Shown piece after piece: positions 45,921 through 54,709 of a stretch of 59,089 nt of DNA. The notes beneath the pieces were generated by a model that worked only from the letters and a program-made list of their open reading frames with translations, was not told the DNA's origin and did not search any database. The first letter of the stretch is position 1, and each line of letters starts with the position of its first letter. This DNA is from Bacteroidales bacterium. Its GTDB lineage: Bacteria; Bacteroidota; Bacteroidia; Bacteroidales; Muribaculaceae. The stretch spans positions 1 to 59,089 of the forward strand of contig SUXH01000016.1 in the NCBI GenBank assembly GCA_015061055.1, in the 5' to 3' direction. The translations under genes were made by a program, and so were the position numbers.

Positions 45921-47357
45921 CTATGCCCGTTTATATTTTTGGCTCCGACTATTAGGTTTCTCGGGAATAGTCATAACCAAGAAACCTCCCTCTATAAGTG
46001 GGTCAATATAGCGATGCTTTACATTATATCTATGTTTAAGTCCAAGATGTTCCATGATCTCAGCCATACTTCGGGGAGTAGAACAGAAATCAATTATATC
46101 ATTAAGCATGTCACTTAACTTAGTCACTGACTTAGTCACTTTTTCTTCATCAGTGACCAAGTTAAGTGATAAAGAAAGCCTCACGACAACCTCAAAAGCA
46201 GTAATCTTATCCACATTAAATATAGGCTCAGGATTACCATTCTCTTGCAATAAGTTCTTTACACGCTGAATTCCACGATTGAACATGTTAACGTACTTCA
46301 ATCCACGCATCGCTTCTGCAACAATAGGATTACGATAATCATTTACCGTTGGGAAGTTCTCTGGACGAGCCTCGCCATACAATCCACCAGCATTAAGAAT
46401 CTCAATACGATCTTCATATTGATATAATCGTATTGGCATATTAGACTGGTAATCCCTGTGCATACAAGCATTCATCAACAACTCTCTAAGAGCCAAGTCG
46501 GGATAATTCAATACATTCTTCTCACGTAGCATACTAATAGGCATAGGCCGAGAAGTAACCACAGCATCCCGCACAAAGTTTTCCAATTGTGGCAGCATCT
46601 TACAAAGACTTCCTTTAATCTGTCGTTCATTAACGATTTCACTACCACGATCCTTCCCGGCAAAATGAACATATTGCACATAGCACCCATGCATGTAATA
46701 CTGTGGGTCATTACCAAAAAGAATCATTGCTGCATTTGTAGGACATTCATGTGCAAGGTCATACAAATGAATTGCTGCCAACTGTTCCTTGATATCACGA
46801 GTATCGTTAGCCAACACTTCGTGGTCAATTATCTGAGGAAAATATTCTCTTTTAATAAAGTCAGTATCAATATCGTTGATGGTTGCACCAAAGCAAGGCG
46901 TAGCATCGAATGTTGCCATATATGATGTTCTGCGTTCAAGCAATATCCGTTCTTCCGCCTCACTGGCAATATCTCTGCGAGGGCCAATGCGAATAAATGT
47001 CCGACCACGATATCTTACAGGAGGAACCAATGATGGTGATACTTCAGCAACGAGCAAATCTCCATCCTCATATTCAAATCTTTCGACCGACATAATAGGA
47101 AGAGGCAATATATTACCGTTTGAACGTATGGCTGAAATCTTTTTTAGTAAATCATCATCTACTTTCAGTCCCGATAAAGTTCCATTATCGTATGCACCAA
47201 GAATCAGATACCCATTCTTTTTAGAATTTGGTAAATCGTTTGAGAAGGCACATATAGCTTCTTGAAACTTGTCCATATCCCCTGTTGATACGGTACGTTC
47301 GATTCTATATGTCTCAGTGCTATGCAAAAGCTCACGTACTTCTTCTTTTGATATCAT
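45921..47357 (-). CDS. AlbA_2-domain/ATP-binding regulator-like protein (COG2865 type)
   Basis: 478 residues: an N-terminal AlbA_2 (Schlafen-like) domain (about 10-125, with FSNDLPNSKKNGYLILGAYDNG in part), a GHKL/HATPase_c_4-like domain (RELLMNACMHRDYQSNMPIRL in part, RIEILNAGGL, about 285-370) and a C-terminal winged-helix region (MAEIMEHLGLKHRYNVKHRYI in part). Such proteins are annotated as regulators or RecG-like helicase relatives, but no helicase motifs are present. It starts 17 bases after the helicase gene, so it is read with the restriction operon; regulatory or accessory defence role is inferred. Its base composition looks closer to the chromosome than that of the operon upstream. 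Confidence 0.85.
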   Translation of the reverse strand: MISKEEVRELLHSTETYRIERTVSTGDMDKFQEAICAFSNDLPNSKKNGYLILGAYDNGTLSGLKVDDDLLKKISAIRSNGNILPLPIMSVERFEYEDGDLLVAEVSPSLVPPVRYRGRTFIRIGPRRDIASEAEERILLERRTSYMATFDATPCFGATINDIDTDFIKREYFPQIIDHEVLANDTRDIKEQLAAIHLYDLAHECPTNAAMILFGNDPQYYMHGCYVQYVHFAGKDRGSEIVNERQIKGSLCKMLPQLENFVRDAVVTSRPMPISMLREKNVLNYPDLALRELLMNACMHRDYQSNMPIRLYQYEDRIEILNAGGLYGEARPENFPTVNDYRNPIVAEAMRGLKYVNMFNRGIQRVKNLLQENGNPEPIFNVDKITAFEVVVRLSLSLNLVTDEEKVTKSVTKLSDMLNDIIDFCSTPRSMAEIMEHLGLKHRYNVKHRYIDPLIEGGFLVMTIPEKPNSRSQKYKRA

Positions 47358-47374
47358 ATTTAGATTCTATGTAT

Positions 47375-50263
47375 TTATACTACGCTAAATATCATTAACA
47401 TTACAAATGCTTCAGTATATTTAGCAAATAAATTTTTCTTATCAATTTTCTCAATGTCTTTATCTACAGAAAGGAGTTTATCAATATCTTTCGCAGTAAC
47501 ATCTGATTTTAAACAAATATTACCATTCTTTATTTGTATTATTTCGTCAAACAAAGACAAATGATTACGAAAATACAAAAATTGATTCTTTACTGTTGTA
47601 GCTTTCGCTCCCCAAATGTCTGTTTCTGTTAATGAAGTAGCATAATGCTTATTAAGAACCTGCAAAATCTGAGGTTGGTTAGCAATGCTAATTGCCTCTA
47701 ATTTTGGATAATTCTTCCTCAAATACTTAATATCATCAATTGCTGTTAGAATTGATTCTTGTGTACTATCGTACATTGGATATATACAAAATGCAAACTC
47801 ATTAAAGGTCAAAGGTTCCGTTGAGCCAAGCCCCTTAAGAATTTCCAAACACGCCCTGTAAGGGAAAAGCGTTCTTTCACTCTTTTGTTCTTCTAAGGTA
47901 TGAGAATATCGGAGCATTTGCTTCTTGAACAAATCTCGTGATTTAATTCTCCCATCAAGATAATATTCTCCTAATGGTGTTAGTTTGTAATTCTTACCAT
48001 CTTTCTCTGTAAGGCCTAATCTAAAAGTATGACTAACATTATTGTGATTTACCTTTAATTCTGTTCCTGGTAAAATGTTTTTGCCTTGTCTCTTATATAT
48101 GTCGATGGTCGGATCCACAAGGTTATTCATGAAAGATTCGAATGAGAAATCACCAATCGTCTTGAAAATTCGTGAATGTCCAGTTTTCCTCTCACCTTTA
48201 CCAAATACCGTTTTCTTTTGAGTATGTATTGGATTCGCGTTAACTGTTGCAATTTGAACATATAATTCTTCTGAAAATTGTTGAATGTCAACGCCCTCTA
48301 TCTGAATAGATATAGGCGTGCTGTCTTCTGGTGTTCTACCAATTTTCCCAGTTTTGACATATTCACTATTCAGACATTCAATCCAATCTTCAAGACGATT
48401 ATCTTGATCTCTCAAGGCTTGAATAATATTATATACAATTTCAAAGTCTTCAGAATGAAGTATGTCTTCTGCGACAGATGATTCGGGTATTAATATTGGG
48501 ATTATGAAATATGCTGTTTTATCTACGCCTTTCTTTGTTCTAAGAGCTCGTCCACATGCTTGTACAATATCAACAAGCGATTTCTTTCTGTCAATAAAAT
48601 AAACACTATCAATAATAGGTACATCCACTCCTTCTGTAAGGCATTTTGCATTGGAAATTATAGAAAACTCAGATTCCTTAAATTTTTCAAGTATTTGAGT
48701 TCTTACACCTGAATCAATTTGACAATTAATATTGTCAATATAAAGATTTGAGTTATCTATATTTTGATTGAATTCTCTTATAACACTTGAAAGTGATATT
48801 TCTTCTCCACCCTCCGATACAAAATTCTTCGCCCTCTGGATAGACGAATGAAAAGAAATGGTTTTTTTTATTGAAAATTCTCTCATAGCCTTTGCCAAAA
48901 GAATTTTTGAATACAAGTTTTCTGCAGACTGTACCTTTGAATTTTCATCCAAATCCTCAACTTTAAGATGCTTATTTTCTGCAATATAATTGTAGACTTC
49001 ACTTTCTTTTACTCCAGCTACAACTATTTTGTAATCAGAGATAGTCTTATCTTTAATGGCATCACCGAAGTTATACTTTGAGAACAATGGTCCATAAACA
49101 TCCTCATCATCCATAGAAAAAATAACTTTTCCGCTTTCTTCGGCATTTCTTTTCAATAACGGTCTAACCATTCTCTCGGTTGCAGTCATGAAAAGTCTCT
49201 TCTTTGAACGTATAAACTGATCCTCAAGAGCTAATGAAAAGTTAGAACGCAAGCCCGCTGTTCGATGTGCTTCATCGCATATTATCAAATCGAATGTATC
49301 TTTTGCTGCATTTTGTGCTTCAGATATTTTATCAGCAGATTGATACGTTGAAAATATGTAACGAACTTTACCTTTAGTGCTATCTAGGAAACTTGTTATC
49401 TCTTCAATATCTGTTGTTACAGGAACTCCTAATTGTGAAACGGTTATGTCGGCTTCATCATCGGAAATATTTGACGAGACGGTATTATCACTACAAACAC
49501 ATAAATAAGCGAATGGAACTTTTGCTTGATCAGCCCAAGATTCCAATGTTTGTTTTACAAGAGAGATACTAGGAGCAAGAAAAAGAACAGTTTCCGCCTC
49601 CATTGCTTCCACGATCCATAGAGATGTTAAAGTTTTTCCTGTTCCACAAGCTGCAATAACCTTTCCTCTATCTTCAACAGAAAAGCTATAAACGACATCT
49701 TCAATTATCCTTGTTTGATAATTATGAGGTGTATAAAAAACTTTATTTTTGTCTATTTTATGGCTGTTTACAAGAGTATATAATTGCTCAAAGAATGAGG
49801 AATCAAGAGAATCAAAATCTTTAGCCAAGATTTGAAGATTCTCATTATGTTTATCTGATAAATTACTGACTGAATAAGAATTTGCAACCGTACAACAAAA
49901 ATCGCAATATCTACCATCAGACCAAAATTTTGTAAGCTCCTCATATGTTGGTTTAATTCGACCAGAGCGAAATTTGCACTGATAAGCTATAGACTTTCCT
50001 TCATTTGTAATTATAAGACCATAAACACCACTATCTAAATGCTGAGCATTGCCTAACTTATATTTCTTACGGTATTCATCTGGAATATCCGCTGATGTGT
50101 ATACCTCCGAAATCTGATACATTTGAGATTTTATGGTGAAATACGCAAAAGTAAACTCTTCGAACACATTTCCCCTAGCTTTTGCTGTGGGCAAGGCTTC
50201 AATAGCTCTTTCTAATTCCAGCCAATTTTGATAACGTGATTTTAACGTATTGGAGTAAATCAT
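47375..50263 (-). CDS. Mrr-like nuclease fused to SF2 helicase (type ISP-like restriction subunit)
   Basis: 962 residues. The N-terminal PDDEXK domain of the Mrr kind has Glu35/36 in GNVFEEF, Asp77 in HLDSGVYG and Gln95-x-Lys97 in YQCKF. The helicase follows: Gln183, Walker A ACGTGKT at 205-211, DEAH at 330-333, motif III MTATERM and motif VI VQACGRALR. The segment CSDNTVSSN...VTTDIEEI between motifs I and II resembles LlaGI/LlaBIII-type ISP enzymes. From about residue 620 on there is no methyltransferase motif, unlike ISP proteins; instead about 340 unrecognised residues that may read the target. Lies 6 bases after the second methyltransferase. Confidence 0.85.
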   Translation of the reverse strand: MIYSNTLKSRYQNWLELERAIEALPTAKARGNVFEEFTFAYFTIKSQMYQISEVYTSADIPDEYRKKYKLGNAQHLDSGVYGLIITNEGKSIAYQCKFRSGRIKPTYEELTKFWSDGRYCDFCCTVANSYSVSNLSDKHNENLQILAKDFDSLDSSFFEQLYTLVNSHKIDKNKVFYTPHNYQTRIIEDVVYSFSVEDRGKVIAACGTGKTLTSLWIVEAMEAETVLFLAPSISLVKQTLESWADQAKVPFAYLCVCSDNTVSSNISDDEADITVSQLGVPVTTDIEEITSFLDSTKGKVRYIFSTYQSADKISEAQNAAKDTFDLIICDEAHRTAGLRSNFSLALEDQFIRSKKRLFMTATERMVRPLLKRNAEESGKVIFSMDDEDVYGPLFSKYNFGDAIKDKTISDYKIVVAGVKESEVYNYIAENKHLKVEDLDENSKVQSAENLYSKILLAKAMREFSIKKTISFHSSIQRAKNFVSEGGEEISLSSVIREFNQNIDNSNLYIDNINCQIDSGVRTQILEKFKESEFSIISNAKCLTEGVDVPIIDSVYFIDRKKSLVDIVQACGRALRTKKGVDKTAYFIIPILIPESSVAEDILHSEDFEIVYNIIQALRDQDNRLEDWIECLNSEYVKTGKIGRTPEDSTPISIQIEGVDIQQFSEELYVQIATVNANPIHTQKKTVFGKGERKTGHSRIFKTIGDFSFESFMNNLVDPTIDIYKRQGKNILPGTELKVNHNNVSHTFRLGLTEKDGKNYKLTPLGEYYLDGRIKSRDLFKKQMLRYSHTLEEQKSERTLFPYRACLEILKGLGSTEPLTFNEFAFCIYPMYDSTQESILTAIDDIKYLRKNYPKLEAISIANQPQILQVLNKHYATSLTETDIWGAKATTVKNQFLYFRNHLSLFDEIIQIKNGNICLKSDVTAKDIDKLLSVDKDIEKIDKKNLFAKYTEAFVMLMIFSVV

Positions 50264-50269
50264 ATTCCA

Positions 50270-51592
50270 TTAATTTAATTGAAGTTCTATTACTGATTCT
50301 CTCATCAAATTATCATAATCATTCATAAGAATATGCATCTGTTGAGACGAGGAACGGATTTTGCGAGCATGATAAATATTACATACTTTAAACCCATATT
50401 TTACAGCGATATCAGACAGAAGCAAGTCGGTAGGAACTAATATTCCTTTGTATCCAGAATTTGCGACAACGATATAGCATTTAGCACCTTTGATAAGTAC
50501 TTTAGAAATATTTCTAATCATTAATTCCATGTCGTCAAAATATCCTCTTATCATATCTGGGATGTTTTTGTTCCAGATATTAAATGAGGAGATTAATGAA
50601 GCTATCACATCTACGTCATGGTTAGTATTTTCGAATTTATGGCTAAATTTCGAATTAACGTGTGAGCGCAATGCCATTGACCTGTAAAATTCAAAATCAT
50701 CATACGATTTAACAAACCCGCCAATCCAAAATTCAAGTTTATACACCTCGCAATAGTCAAAACAATTTGCATATGGCGGTGAAAAAACACATAACCCAAT
50801 AGGCAACTCTTGCAATTTTTCTAAATTTTCTTGAGTCATCATAGACCCAAAGAAGATTCGATGTTCTACATTCTCATTTGATCGTTTAATATCAGATAGC
50901 ATGTCTGAAACTTTATCTATATATAGCTTAACGATATCAGGTACAGGAACATAGCTTTTTTTAAACTTTAAACCATTTCCATCTTTGATTTTTAATGAGC
51001 ACTTATCAATAATTGAAATTAATGCAAATCTGAATAAAGCTTGTACATATTCAGATTCAATACATTCAACGAAAAAGCGAATTTTTAACAATGAATCAAG
51101 AACGTCTTCAGTAAATGATGTTTGAATCACTTTGCCTATCTCAATCTCAATTTTTGATGACGGCAAACTAAACCCATTAACAAGTTTCTCTATTAACAGA
51201 ATTTCGTCGTCAGAATAACAATGTGTTTTTGTCTTAGTTGCCAAAATCGCCATAGGATTGATGTCAAATCCTACGGTTTTATACCCCATATCTATGGACG
51301 TTAGATTTGTCGTACCAACACCACAGAATGGGTCTAAAATAAAATATTCTTTGGGCGGATTCTCTTCTTCTATGATATGCCTTACAAGTCTTTCGGAATA
51401 ACCATGTTTGTAATCATACCATTTGTGCTTGGGCACGGCCATGTTGGTCTTAAAATTCACAAGACCTTCATAATAGCTACCATCTACTACAGTGTATTTA
51501 GCAGCAAGTTGCTCAATAATCTTTTGATAATATGGAAGCATGTTATTAAATACTTCTTGATTTATTATCATTTTAGATTCACTCGTCCTCAT
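50270..51592 (-). CDS. DNA methyltransferase, second of pair (SPPY type)
   Basis: 440 residues. SAM motif ILDPFCGVGTTNL with D87 and catalytic motif SPPY at 271-274 (CVFSPPYANCFDY). About 180 residues separate them, room for a target-recognition region. SPPY is most often seen in cytosine-N4 enzymes, though adenine modification cannot be excluded. It overlaps the preceding methyltransferase gene by 14 bases. AT-rich: sampled 60-base lines in this operon are only 27-30% G+C, against about 45% in flanking housekeeping genes. Confidence 0.85.
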   Translation of the reverse strand: MRTSESKMIINQEVFNNMLPYYQKIIEQLAAKYTVVDGSYYEGLVNFKTNMAVPKHKWYDYKHGYSERLVRHIIEEENPPKEYFILDPFCGVGTTNLTSIDMGYKTVGFDINPMAILATKTKTHCYSDDEILLIEKLVNGFSLPSSKIEIEIGKVIQTSFTEDVLDSLLKIRFFVECIESEYVQALFRFALISIIDKCSLKIKDGNGLKFKKSYVPVPDIVKLYIDKVSDMLSDIKRSNENVEHRIFFGSMMTQENLEKLQELPIGLCVFSPPYANCFDYCEVYKLEFWIGGFVKSYDDFEFYRSMALRSHVNSKFSHKFENTNHDVDVIASLISSFNIWNKNIPDMIRGYFDDMELMIRNISKVLIKGAKCYIVVANSGYKGILVPTDLLLSDIAVKYGFKVCNIYHARKIRSSSQQMHILMNDYDNLMRESVIELQLN

Positions 51593-53405
51593 TGTTCTTG
51601 TTATATAGTTTGGCTAAATACTTTTTATTAAAATGCTCATACAAATGATGGGATTCAGTCTCTCTGAGATATGTCTTTGCAAATGCATTGATTAATGGTA
51701 TTGCATCTTCAAACATCTGAAAGATAATATCATTTCTATTCACATCATTACAATTAATATCTCGCATGAATATACTATCTATGTCTTTAATAAATTCATC
51801 TTCTGTTAAATATACTTTTATAGGCTCAACAGCAACCTTTTTGAATGTGTATATAAAATCCCCATAAGGAGATCCTTTAGCCTTTGTATGAGCAGTTTGA
51901 CGATAATTCTTTACTCCATCTTGGAAATACATATTATCATATGAAAATCCTGCTCTAAATATTGAGAAGAATAATGCTAACCACGAACAAATATCTTTGT
52001 TGTTAAATGTTAAAGACAAATATCTCCCAGGTTTTAGCACCCTATACGCACTGCTAAAAACCTCATACAGATTATATTCATAATCATATTGGCTTTTAGC
52101 ACCATTAAATCCTTTCTTTCTATTAGCAACGGCTTCCAATTCGAAGATTGGATAATGCTCATATAAATCTTGATTCCAAGGATACCAAAAATGAGAAAGT
52201 TCAAGATATTGAACATTACTTCCATATGGTGGGTCTGTTATTATTGCATCCACACAATCATCTGGAATATCAGTATAGCCCACTGGGGAATTATACAACA
52301 GAACGTTAGCACTATTGAAAAGTAATTCATTAATTGACGTCGTGCGTATTGGATTGTAGTCTTTCGTATTATTATATTTTATTGAAGCCATAACCCTTGA
52401 TACTGATTTGTCATAAGCAGGTATTATGGATACGTCACAAAATTGATTAGGAACCCAATATGCATGTTTACTCCATGTCGTAGGTGCACCACCTTGCCAT
52501 CCCGCATTGGTGAATGACATAATATTACAATCCTTAAGTATATTGCTAAACATAATTCTTACAAGTTCGTAAATCTCTGAACCAAGTTTTGTTTCGTATG
52601 AAGCAATCTTATTCTTAAGAAGCAACAAAACCATCAAGTTTCTTTTAGTGAAAAAGTCTTGAAAGTAAAGGATTCCCTTCTTTGCAAGGCCATCCTCAAA
52701 TTGACGGTCCCAATCCATCGGGATTAAATCACGAGGAATTTTTATCTTGTTGTCAATTATTTGCTTTTTAAGAAACTTCAAGTGCGACTTAAATCGAATC
52801 ATATCCTCCTCCTCAAAAGGCTTTACAATTCGATTTTTATTGACTGAACTTACCAAAAAGATGTATTGTGGTTCTGCTCTTTCACAAGACGCAATATCTA
52901 TTTCTCCGTCTTTGCTTAATTCACAATACTTATTTAAACAATGATATTTACCATTTTTAATTTTAAGATCGTTAGTTAATGTCGAAAGTTTACCACATTT
53001 GGGACATCTTACGGTCAATGCCATTTCTGCCCATGACAAGTCGTATCTTCTGCCACCAACTTCGAAAAACATATAATCCTTTGTTAGGTCCTCAATGTAA
53101 TTTCTTAATGCGACAAAACAATCTTCTATACAAGATGTGTCATCTACTTTCTTAATCATGTTACGTACAATGAATGTAGAAAGAGGATTTAAATCACATC
53201 CAATAACTCGTCTATTTTTAATAACCCCTTCATATATGGTAACACCACCTCCACAAAATGGATCAAGCACAATCTCACCTGGTGAAGTAAAATCTTCAAT
53301 CAATTGATTAAAGACATTATGTGGTCTGCGAGCAAAATACTTATGAATCTTGTAGGGGGGAGTATGAGGCTCTGCTACTATTGGGGTATAAGTATATGAT
53401 GGCAT
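51579..53405 (-). CDS. DNA methyltransferase, first of pair, with internal zinc ribbon
   Basis: 608 residues. HKYFARRPHNVF near residue 21 and SAM motif VLDPFCGGG (D48-G54) are followed by a zinc-ribbon-like insertion (CPKCG at 134-138 and two more Cys in YHCLNKYC) and, far later, the catalytic TDPPYGSNVQY at D391. DPPY points to adenine-N6 methylation. The HxYxARRP start resembles DUF1156-type methyltransferases. It begins one base after the controller gene stop. Different build from the second methyltransferase, so the pair probably marks the two strands of an asymmetric site. Confidence 0.87.
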   Translation of the reverse strand: MPSYTYTPIVAEPHTPPYKIHKYFARRPHNVFNQLIEDFTSPGEIVLDPFCGGGVTIYEGVIKNRRVIGCDLNPLSTFIVRNMIKKVDDTSCIEDCFVALRNYIEDLTKDYMFFEVGGRRYDLSWAEMALTVRCPKCGKLSTLTNDLKIKNGKYHCLNKYCELSKDGEIDIASCERAEPQYIFLVSSVNKNRIVKPFEEEDMIRFKSHLKFLKKQIIDNKIKIPRDLIPMDWDRQFEDGLAKKGILYFQDFFTKRNLMVLLLLKNKIASYETKLGSEIYELVRIMFSNILKDCNIMSFTNAGWQGGAPTTWSKHAYWVPNQFCDVSIIPAYDKSVSRVMASIKYNNTKDYNPIRTTSINELLFNSANVLLYNSPVGYTDIPDDCVDAIITDPPYGSNVQYLELSHFWYPWNQDLYEHYPIFELEAVANRKKGFNGAKSQYDYEYNLYEVFSSAYRVLKPGRYLSLTFNNKDICSWLALFFSIFRAGFSYDNMYFQDGVKNYRQTAHTKAKGSPYGDFIYTFKKVAVEPIKVYLTEDEFIKDIDSIFMRDINCNDVNRNDIIFQMFEDAIPLINAFAKTYLRETESHHLYEHFNKKYLAKLYNKNNEDE

Positions 53406-53406
53406 A

Positions 53407-53679
53407 TTATAATATCTTTTCTACAGCATTAAGGGCTTCCTTTGCAGCCGGTTTATCTTTTACCACATTGTAAACTTTGTCCGCAAGCCATATTTTAGCA
53501 AGTGAATCTTTTTCCAAACCATAAAACTCCTCTATAATAGGAACGAAATCTTTCCTAAGTGCAAACTGCCAATTTTCAATCTTGCTATAAGTTACAGTAT
53601 CTATATTTAATAAAACAGAAAGTGTTCTTTGTGGGAATCCGTCCTTATCTATTAACCATTTTAATCGCAATCCAACCAT
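53407..53679 (-). CDS. XRE-family HTH controller protein of the restriction-modification operon
   Basis: 90 residues with an XRE-like helix-turn-helix: LRLKWLIDKDGFPQRTLSVLLN, then VTYSKIENWQFALRKDFV as the recognition part (in pieces, residues about 4-48). Small proteins of this kind at the head of restriction-modification operons (C proteins) delay nuclease expression. ATG at 53679 is chosen; a longer frame from a TTG at 53700 would start inside the -7 box. Three phased TAGGA repeats at 53704-53739 are likely its own binding sites. Confidence 0.8.
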   Translation of the reverse strand: MVGLRLKWLIDKDGFPQRTLSVLLNIDTVTYSKIENWQFALRKDFVPIIEEFYGLEKDSLAKIWLADKVYNVVKDKPAAKEALNAVEKIL

Positions 53680-53697
53680 ATGCTTGAAATATTTATG

Positions 53698-53739
53698 CAA
53701 AGATAGGATAATTTTTAGGACAAAGTATAGGATAAATTA
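53698..53739 (-). promoter_or_regulatory. Promoter and putative C-protein operator: -7 box plus three 12-bp-phased TAGGA repeats
   Basis: Minus-strand -7 box TATCTTTG at 53698-53705. On the plus strand TAGGA occurs at 53704, 53716 and 53728, each exactly 12 bp apart, as the 12-mers TAGGATAATTTT, TAGGACAAAGTA and TAGGATAAATTA. The first overlaps the -7 box and the others cover the -33 region, which lacks a proper TTTG at 19-21 bases. This layout suits autorepression or activation by the adjacent XRE protein. Confidence 0.65.
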
Positions 53740-53784
53740 TTTTTTTAACTATTTGATATTTAACCCTAGTTTTGGGCAATAAAA

Positions 53785-53807
53785 TAACCTCACAAAATGT
53801 GAGGTTA
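53785..53807 (-). terminator. Terminator of the DUF2795 gene
   Basis: 10-bp stem TAACCTCACA (53785-53794) with TGTGAGGTTA (53798-53807), AAA loop; minus-strand tail TTTTATTG. 36 bases after the DUF2795 stop, and just upstream of the controller promoter. Confidence 0.8.
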
Positions 53808-53842
53808 AGCATAAAATACTGTATATAAGCATTTTTCGTTGT

Positions 53843-54064
53843 TTAATATTCTTCTTCGTCGAAGAAGAAATCGTCTTTGCTTGGGTAATCAGGCCAAATG
53901 TCTTCGATACATTCGTATATTTCGCCTTCATCTTCCATTTCTTGCAAGTTTTCGATAACCTCAAGAGGTGCACCCGAGCGCATCGCATAATCGATAAGTT
54001 CTTCTTTAGTAGCAGGCCAAGGAGCATCTTCTAGTTTTGTAGCCAATTCAAGTGTCCAATACAT
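53843..54064 (-). CDS. DUF2795 domain protein
   Basis: 73 residues: MYWTLELATKLEDAPWPATK, ELIDYAMRSGAPLEVIENLQ and a very acidic tail (DFFFDEEEY). This is the small cytosolic DUF2795 type common in Bacteroidetes; function unknown. Own -7 box at 54126-54133 and own terminator, so monocistronic. Confidence 0.88.
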   Translation of the reverse strand: MYWTLELATKLEDAPWPATKEELIDYAMRSGAPLEVIENLQEMEDEGEIYECIEDIWPDYPSKDDFFFDEEEY

Positions 54065-54125
54065 AGTAATTTATCTTTTTTAAATGTTAATTTCTATTAT
54101 TAAAACTCTATCACAAAATTTTGCG

Positions 54126-54133
54126 CAAAAGTA
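54126..54133 (-). promoter_or_regulatory. -7 promoter box TACTTTTG for DUF2795
   Basis: Minus-strand TACTTTTG, 62 bases before the DUF2795 ATG. The place of a -33 element falls inside the end of the upstream adenosyltransferase gene and shows no TTG. Confidence 0.5.
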
Positions 54134-54149
54134 CGGAATATTTATATAG

Positions 54150-54707
54150 TTAGCACTCTTTATTCCATAAATTTTCAGCAATATGTTGCTCAATATTGTT
54201 AAATCTTGCAAAAACGAAGAAAAAATCGCTCAATCGATTCAAATATCTTATCACAAGCGGATTAACAAAACATTCGTCGGCAAGTTCTACCACACGACGC
54301 TCGGCACGACGTGTAGTGGTGCGACACAGGTCGGCTATAGATGCTTCCATAGAGCCACCCGGAAGCACAAAATTGTTTACTTGGGGCAATTTAGCTTGAA
54401 TAGCGTCGATAGCTTGCTCTATATGCTCCACATCGGCTTCACAGAGTCCGAAGGGCGTTGTTTCAGCATTATCAGGGTTATCGGTAGCAAGATAGCAACC
54501 TATGTTGAACAATTTGTTTTGTATCACTAAAAGAAAGTTGTGCCATTCCTCACATCTGTCTTTCACAGCAGAAGCAAGCATACCCACCACCGAATTTATT
54601 TCGTCGACAGTACCATACGCCTCGATACGTACTCCATATTTCTTGATTCTTGCGCCTCCCACAAGCGATGTTGTGCCTGAGTCGCCTCCTTTAGTATACA
54701 CTTTCAT
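54150..54707 (-). CDS. Cob(I)alamin adenosyltransferase, PduO type
   Basis: 185 residues beginning MKVYTKGGDSGTTSLVGG, the ATP-binding signature of PduO-type ATP:cob(I)alamin adenosyltransferases, then YGTVDEINSVVGML, the PGGS segment and RTTTRRAERRVVELA in the C-terminal helices. It makes adenosylcobalamin for B12-dependent enzymes. The ATG at 54707 is chosen over a TTG at 54713 because the conserved start follows it directly; it begins 2 bases after the LOG-family stop. Confidence 0.92.
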   Translation of the reverse strand: MKVYTKGGDSGTTSLVGGARIKKYGVRIEAYGTVDEINSVVGMLASAVKDRCEEWHNFLLVIQNKLFNIGCYLATDNPDNAETTPFGLCEADVEHIEQAIDAIQAKLPQVNNFVLPGGSMEASIADLCRTTTRRAERRVVELADECFVNPLVIRYLNRLSDFFFVFARFNNIEQHIAENLWNKEC

Positions 54708-54709
54708 AA

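Noticed and set aside
53680..53700. TTG-initiated extension of the XRE controller
   Set aside because: The TTG is part of the -7 box TATCTTTG, so it would not be transcribed as a start; ATG at 53679 fits.
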